Under the pieces are notes generated by a model. The model saw only the letters and a program-made list of their open reading frames with translations. It was not told where the DNA came from and ran no database searches. Position numbers and translations under genes: made by a program. A stretch of 64,000 bases of DNA from positions 62,001 to 126,000 of the forward strand of contig JAXGYZ010000008.1 in NCBI GenBank assembly GCA_040772005.1, given 5' to 3'. This stretch comes from MWBF01 sp040772005. Lineage in GTDB: Bacteria; Chloroflexota; Anaerolineae; CG2-30-64-16. Shown one piece after another: positions 59,443-64,000 of the stretch (position 1 is its first letter; each line of letters starts with the position of its first letter).

Positions 59443-60156
59443 ATGACAACCCATTCGGCAGCGAGCAACTTCGACGCGCGCCACGCCATCATCGGCTGGC
59501 TGGCAAGGACGGTCCTGTTCGTTCCCTTCATCGGAGCGATTGTGTTTGTCGCCGCAGGGACGCTCAACTGGCTCAACGGCTGGGTCTACGTCATCTGGTA
59601 CCTGGTTGTGTCGGTTGTCGCTGTGTTCCTGACCGATCCGGCCCTGCTTGCAGAGCGTTCCAGCTCCCGCCGCGTCAAGGGCCAGAAGGGCTGGGACAAG
59701 GCGCTGATGGGCGTCTACGGTCTGTTGATGCCGCTGGTCGTGCCGATCGTGGCGGGGCTGAACGTCCGCTTCGGCTGGGCGCCGGAGGTCGCGCGCTGGC
59801 TCCAGATTGCGGGGTTCGCCGTCTATGCGCTCGGCTGGGCGCTGCACCTGTGGGCGATGGCTGCCAACCGCTATCACGCGCTCGTGGTGCGCATTCAGGC
59901 CGACCGCGGGCAGACGGTTGTCACCAATGGCCCCTATCGTTACGTGCGCCATCCGTCTTATGTGGGCGGCATCCTGCAGGCCCTATCCGTCGCGTTCCTG
60001 CTCGGTTCGGCGTGGGCGTTGGTCCCGGGCGTGCTCAGCGGGCTGTTGTTGCTCTTGCGCACGGCCCTGGAGGACCGGACCCTGCAACAAGAACTGGACG
60101 GCTATCGCGAATATGCGGGACGGGTGCGCTACCGGCTGCTGCCGGGAGTGTGGTGA
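59443..60156 (+). CDS. Isoprenylcysteine carboxyl methyltransferase (ICMT)-family membrane protein
   Basis: This 237-residue inner-membrane protein has about five helices and the C-terminal SAM-binding signature of the ICMT/PEMT family: NGPYRYVRHPSYVGGILQALSVAFLLGS and EDRTLQQELDGYREYAGRVRYRLLPG. ICMT relatives methylate lipid or small-molecule carboxyl groups using SAM. The native substrate in bacteria is usually unknown. Its stop codon is inside the target duplication of the adjacent MITE. Confidence 0.85.
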   Translation: MTTHSAASNFDARHAIIGWLARTVLFVPFIGAIVFVAAGTLNWLNGWVYVIWYLVVSVVAVFLTDPALLAERSSSRRVKGQKGWDKALMGVYGLLMPLVVPIVAGLNVRFGWAPEVARWLQIAGFAVYALGWALHLWAMAANRYHALVVRIQADRGQTVVTNGPYRYVRHPSYVGGILQALSVAFLLGSAWALVPGVLSGLLLLLRTALEDRTLQQELDGYREYAGRVRYRLLPGVW

Positions 60157-60168
60157 GAGTTTCATCAG
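60155..60168. repeat. Left 14-bp target duplication (GAGAGTTTCATCAG)
   Basis: The sequence is identical to 60331-60344 and flanks the MITE. It overlaps the last two bases of the methyltransferase stop codon. Confidence 0.85.
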
Positions 60169-60330
60169 CCATTCCAAATGTACGCGAGAGTGCAGGCATT
60201 CTGAGCGGAGGGCGTTGCGGAGCAACGCACGTAGTCGAAGAATGCCGGCACGGCCTACATCCTTCGACTACGCCCGCCGCGAGCGGCGGCCTCCGATCAG
60301 GATGCCTTGCCGCCTACATTTGGAATTCCT
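60169..60330. mobile_element. 162-bp MITE with 14-bp target duplication
   Basis: The ends are inverted repeats (ATTCCAAATGTA at 60171-60182 and TACATTTGGAAT at 60315-60326), and the interior contains further inverted units (CGTAGTCGAAG against CTTCGACTACG). Direct 14-bp repeats lie outside both ends. No gene is encoded. Removing the element and one repeat places the GNAT start 16 bp from the methyltransferase stop, so the insertion split what was a compact unit. Confidence 0.9.
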
Positions 60331-60357
60331 GAGAGTTTCATCAGGGAGCTTGACGCC

Positions 60358-60855
60358 GTGGTCACGATCCGTCCTTACTGCGAGCCGGATGCGGAGCCGG
60401 TGGGCTGGCTCATCGCGGACACTTACAGCCGGTACAATCTGTCCTTTGCCGCGCCGGATGAACTGGCAAAGCTGCTTGGCCCGTTTCGGCACGCACACTC
60501 GCCGGAGCCCGCCCACCGCCAGGCCATTGCAGACGTCATCCGGGCGCCGGTGGTCCTGGTTGCAGAGGACGATGGGGAGATCGTGGGGGTGTTGCGCGGC
60601 CGCCGGGAGCGGTTAGCCAGCCTGTTCGTCCGTGGAGACCATCACCGCCGCGGCATCGGCCGTGCGTTGGTCGAGCGGTTCGAGGAAGAGTCCATCGAGC
60701 AGGGCGTGGGCGTGATTCGACTTGCCGCTACGCTTTACGCCATCCCCTTCTACACCGCCTTAGGCTACCGGAGAACCACCGGCCTCCGCAACGGCTGGAG
60801 TTTCGAGGGCCGCGGCCTGAAGTACCAGCCGATGAAGAAGGTTCTGGCAGCCTGA
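60358..60855 (+). CDS. GNAT family N-acetyltransferase
   Basis: This 165-residue cytoplasmic enzyme has the GNAT fold: VTIRPYCEPDAEPVGWLIADTYSRYN at the N-terminus, VVLVAEDDGEIVGVLRG, the acetyl-CoA loop RGDHHRRGIGRALVERFEEES, and AIPFYTALGYRRTTG at the end. The GTG at 60358 has GGAG eight bases upstream and gives the usual GNAT start; the longer frame from 60307 adds 17 residues encoded by the MITE and the target duplication. The substrate is unknown. Confidence 0.85.
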   Translation: MVTIRPYCEPDAEPVGWLIADTYSRYNLSFAAPDELAKLLGPFRHAHSPEPAHRQAIADVIRAPVVLVAEDDGEIVGVLRGRRERLASLFVRGDHHRRGIGRALVERFEEESIEQGVGVIRLAATLYAIPFYTALGYRRTTGLRNGWSFEGRGLKYQPMKKVLAA

Positions 60856-60971
60856 CCGATTCGCGGACCTTCTGCACACTGCGGCGGAGTTGCTGGCTGC
60901 TGCGGCACATGCTACCCGAAACGCCGGGCTTCGTATATACTAAAGGAGGCCCGATCCACCGGGGGTGTGAT

Positions 60972-63900
60972 GTGTCCGCTTGTCCTTCTGGCAGCTTTCG
61001 CTGGCGCATAGCGTTTTGCGGCTTGTTGCTGCTGGCGGCCGTGCCGCTGACCGCGCGGGCTGCGCCTGTCGTGGCCGGAACTGCCGCGCCCCTCGCTGCC
61101 CCGGCGCCCCCACCGCCCTATGCCACCCTTCGTTTCGAGCATCTCTCCATCGAGCACGGCCTTTCGCAGAGCACCGTGTCGGTCATCCTGCAGGATAGCT
61201 TCGGTTTCATGTGGTTCGGCACCGATGACGGGTTGAACCGCTACGACGGCTATCAGTTCCGCGTCTATCGCCATGACCCCGACGACCCGGCCAGCCTCAG
61301 CCAGGGCGGCATCCGTGAAATCTATGAGGACAGCACCGGCGACCTGTGGTTGCGCACATCGTCCGGCGCACTCGACCGCTTTGACCGGGATACGAGCCGA
61401 TTCATCCACTATCGCCGTGCTGAAGGCGGCATCGGCCTCCGGGATGAGGATTTCGCGTGGGATATCTACGAGGATCGCTCCGGCATCCTCTGGGTGGGCA
61501 CGTATCTCAGCGGGCTGTTCCGCTACGATCGCGACGACGACCGCTTCGACCGGTATCATCACGATCCGGGCACGCCGCACAGCCTGAGCGACGACCGGGT
61601 GTATGCCATCTACGAGGACCGCGCGGGCGAGTTGTGGATCGGCACGGCAAAGGGGCTGGACCGGCTCGACCGCCGGACCGATCGCTTCATCCATTATCAA
61701 CACAAGGCCGCCGACCCCACAAGTCTGGCCGGCGAGCGCGTGCAGCTCATTTATGAGGACAGCCAGGGACGGCTGTGGCTTGCCATCTATGGCGCGGGGC
61801 TGGACCTCTTCGACCGCACTTCGGGGCAGGTGACCCGTTACACGCACGACCCCGCCAACCCCCAAACCATCGACGCAACCATGCGCATCCTGAGCCTGTA
61901 TGAAGATAGTGCCGGCTATCTGTGGGTGCTGCACTCCGATGGCCGGCTGGACCGCCTCGACCCGCAGACGGGTGTGTTCCGGCGATTCCGGGGAAGCCCC
62001 GCTGCCCACGATTCGGTGATCGAGGGTGCAGTCGCCTCTGCCGGGCCGGGCGACGAGTTTGTGAGCTTCATCCAGGAGGACCGCAGCGGCAATCTCTGGG
62101 TTGGGACGCACGGTGGACTGGACCGGTTCGATCGCGACACTGAGCAGTTTGTCCACTATCGCCACACCCCCTACGACGCGAGCAGCCTCAGCGACAACCA
62201 GTTGCTCACGTTCTTCGAGGACCGCGCCGGCGGACTCTGGCTCGGCACGTTCGGCCACGGGGTGGACCGTTTCGATCCGGCGCAGCTTGACTTCCCACAT
62301 TACCGCATCGAGCCGCAAGCGCCGGATGCCGGCGAGAACAACATCGTGTGGGACATCCGGCAGGATGCATCCGGACTCCTGTGGATCGGCAGCACGGCGG
62401 GGCTCAGCAGCTTCGACCGGAGCACGGGTCAGGTGACGCGTTACCGGCATGACCCGGCAGATCCCACCAGTCTGAGCCGGGGGCGCGTCTGGTCGGTATT
62501 CGAGGATGCCGCGGGCCGGCTCTGGGTGGGCACGGAGAGCAGTCTCGCCCTGCTCGACCGCGCGACCGGCCGCTTTACCCATTACCGCAATGTCCCCGAT
62601 GATCCCGGCGCGAACTACGGCCATGTGACGGCGCTCCTGGATGACGGCGCGGGGGGGCTGTGGCTGGGCGTGTATGGCCGCGGCCTGGAGCACTTCGACC
62701 CGGCCACCGCAACTTTCAAGCACTACGAGCATCACCTGGGCGAGGTTCAGGCCAGCCTGTCATTTTATCGCGAGGTCTGGACGGTGTACCGCGCAGCCGA
62801 CGGCTGGCTGTGGATTGGCACCACGCGCGGTCTGTACGGCTTCCAGCCGGACACGGGCGCCGCGGTGCGCTATACCCATGACCCGGCGGACCCGTCCAGC
62901 CTGAGCAGCAATGAGGTCCACTCCATCCTGGAGGATCGCAGCGGACGGCTGTGGATCGGCACATGGGGCGGTGGGCTGAACGAGCTGGACCGGGCGACAG
63001 GCAAATTCGTCCACTACACGATCAGGGATGGGCTGCCCAACAACACGATCTACTGCATCCTGGAGGACTTGGGCCCGTCTGCGGATGCTGCGGGCGACCT
63101 GTGGCTGAGCACCAACAACGGCCTGTCGAGGTTCGATCCCAGCCGCGGGGGCGCGGCCCTCACGCGCAGCTTCAGCAACTACGATGTGGGCGACGGGCTG
63201 CAGAGCAACGAGTTCAACACGGGCGCGTGTTCGATGTCGCAGGACGGTGAGTTGTTCTTTGGGGGCGTCAACGGCTTCAACGCCTTCCACCCGGCCCGCA
63301 TCCAGGAGGATCGCGCGGTCCCGCCGGTCGTGCTGACATCCCTGACGCGCGGGGGGCAGGCGCTCTCGCCCGAACGTGCGGTCGAAGGGTTGACCGAGTT
63401 GACCCTGCGCTGGCCGCACGATTCCTTCGAGTTCGAATACGCTGCGCTCAACTACTCGCAGCCGGCCAAGAGCCGCTATGCGTACATGCTGACTCCGCTG
63501 GAGACCACATGGACACAGGCCGGCAGCCGGCGCTATGGCAACTACACGAACCTGCCTGGCGGCGCCTACACGCTCCGTCTGCGCGCGACCAACAGCGCGG
63601 GGGTGTGGAGCGAGGAGGGCGCCAGCCTGACCATCACGGTGATTCCGCCGTTTTGGGAGACGCGGGTCTTCTGGGTGCTGGTCGGCCTGATGCTGGCCGC
63701 GATGACCGTCGCCGCGTACGGTTGGCGCGTCGCCAGCATCGAGAGTCGCAGCCGCCGTCTCGCCATCGAGGTCGCGGAGCGGACGCTGACCATCGCAGAG
63801 CAGGCCGCCGATCTGGAGGCGCTCTACCAGGCGGATGAGGAACTCGAACGTCATGTGGAGCTGGACCAGGTGCTGCAGGCGCTGGTCGATATCGCGGTGG

Positions 63901-64000
63901 ACCGCCTGCAGGCTGACAAGAGCGCAGTCCTCTCCTGGGATACCGACCGGCAGCGGCTGGTGATACGGGTGGCGCGCAACTTCAGCGCGGAGGCCGTCGC
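60972..64000 (+). CDS. Membrane sensor with two-component-type propeller, partial at right edge
   Basis: This is the first 1009 residues of a large sensor that runs off the right edge. A GTG at 60972 gives a signal or anchor segment (RIAFCGLLLLAAVPLTARAAP). Then come about 13 Reg_prop repeats of the form IYEDRAGELWIGT-x-GLDRLDRR, making two seven-bladed propellers, a Y_Y_Y domain (about 800-890; LRWPHDSFEFEYAALNYSQP), one transmembrane helix (FWVLVGLMLAAMTVAAYGWRVASI), a coiled-coil stretch, and the start of a GAF domain (HVELDQVLQALVDIAVDRLQADKSAVLSW). The output domain, likely a histidine kinase, is not visible. Such proteins often sense polysaccharide fragments and control nearby carbohydrate genes. 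Confidence 0.85.
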   Translation, partial: MSACPSGSFRWRIAFCGLLLLAAVPLTARAAPVVAGTAAPLAAPAPPPPYATLRFEHLSIEHGLSQSTVSVILQDSFGFMWFGTDDGLNRYDGYQFRVYRHDPDDPASLSQGGIREIYEDSTGDLWLRTSSGALDRFDRDTSRFIHYRRAEGGIGLRDEDFAWDIYEDRSGILWVGTYLSGLFRYDRDDDRFDRYHHDPGTPHSLSDDRVYAIYEDRAGELWIGTAKGLDRLDRRTDRFIHYQHKAADPTSLAGERVQLIYEDSQGRLWLAIYGAGLDLFDRTSGQVTRYTHDPANPQTIDATMRILSLYEDSAGYLWVLHSDGRLDRLDPQTGVFRRFRGSPAAHDSVIEGAVASAGPGDEFVSFIQEDRSGNLWVGTHGGLDRFDRDTEQFVHYRHTPYDASSLSDNQLLTFFEDRAGGLWLGTFGHGVDRFDPAQLDFPHYRIEPQAPDAGENNIVWDIRQDASGLLWIGSTAGLSSFDRSTGQVTRYRHDPADPTSLSRGRVWSVFEDAAGRLWVGTESSLALLDRATGRFTHYRNVPDDPGANYGHVTALLDDGAGGLWLGVYGRGLEHFDPATATFKHYEHHLGEVQASLSFYREVWTVYRAADGWLWIGTTRGLYGFQPDTGAAVRYTHDPADPSSLSSNEVHSILEDRSGRLWIGTWGGGLNELDRATGKFVHYTIRDGLPNNTIYCILEDLGPSADAAGDLWLSTNNGLSRFDPSRGGAALTRSFSNYDVGDGLQSNEFNTGACSMSQDGELFFGGVNGFNAFHPARIQEDRAVPPVVLTSLTRGGQALSPERAVEGLTELTLRWPHDSFEFEYAALNYSQPAKSRYAYMLTPLETTWTQAGSRRYGNYTNLPGGAYTLRLRATNSAGVWSEEGASLTITVIPPFWETRVFWVLVGLMLAAMTVAAYGWRVASIESRSRRLAIEVAERTLTIAEQAADLEALYQADEELERHVELDQVLQALVDIAVDRLQADKSAVLSWDTDRQRLVIRVARNFSAEAV

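Noticed and set aside
1..64000. tRNA or rRNA genes
   Set aside because: No cloverleaf with a GGTTCGAATCC-type arm and no rRNA core motif was noticed on either strand.

Overview
The window is GC-rich bacterial chromosome, most likely from an uncultivated or filamentous member of the Chloroflexota (Anaerolineae, Caldilineae or Ardenticatenia type). The evidence is the very large secreted proteins joined by Thr/Pro-rich linkers, tails or internal motifs of the type [Y/H]LPL[LI]xxR, five-heme lipoprotein and multi-PRC-barrel surface proteins, and a heavy load of short palindromic repeats. No rRNA, tRNA or CRISPR array was seen. The lineage call is inference from protein style, not from a marker gene.

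Layout. 1-7.6 kb (minus strand): FGGY sugar kinase (cut by the window edge), a GH172/DUF2961 enzyme, a propeller-type lipoprotein, then a deoR - fused E1 - E2 2-oxoacid dehydrogenase operon with a clear promoter. 7.6-15 kb: a 172-bp MITE, a giant secreted metzincin protease, a decayed DeoR/permease chimera, and a Balon-like (baeRF family) ribosome-associated factor. 15-25 kb: a mutarotase-fold protein, a giant secreted GH-like protein with two CBM9-type domains, tyrS with an attenuator-like leader, a LysM-PA14 protein and an MFS permease. 25-33 kb: a secreted protein with four PRC-barrel repeats, a mannonate pathway operon (aldo/keto reductase, uxuA, ThuA-like), a 36-residue Lys-rich protein and an IS110-family insertion. 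33-42 kb: a carbohydrate block of GH3, amylosucrase (GH13_4), GH32 and GH38, then an ion channel. 42.6-48.3 kb: a peptide/oligosaccharide ABC importer with a fused double ATPase. 48.4-53.2 kb: a xanthine-dehydrogenase-type operon ending in a GalT-like HIT protein. 53.3-58.6 kb: repeats, a DUF2202 protein, a five-heme cytochrome, an MBL-fold hydrolase and a YibE/F protein. 58.8-64 kb: two small proteins, an ICMT-type methyltransferase, a GNAT, and the 5' part of a propeller-type hybrid sensor.

How it works together. The carbohydrate genes suit a heterotroph living on fructans, sucrose, mannans and uronates: GH172 and GH32 act on fructosides, amylosucrase turns sucrose into alpha-glucan, GH38 and GH3 trim oligosaccharides, and UxuA with the aldo/keto reductase handles uronate-derived acids.

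The most distinctive feature of the window is its non-autonomous repeats. At least five families are present. Two show likely target-site duplications, one has placed repeat DNA in frame inside an ABC ATPase gene, one supplies that gene's stop codon, and two create false N-terminal extensions of neighbouring genes. The other strong candidates for new biology are the tyrS leader (promoter, Tyr-containing mini-ORF, alternative helices, terminator) and the preserved DeoR promoter in front of a decayed chimera.
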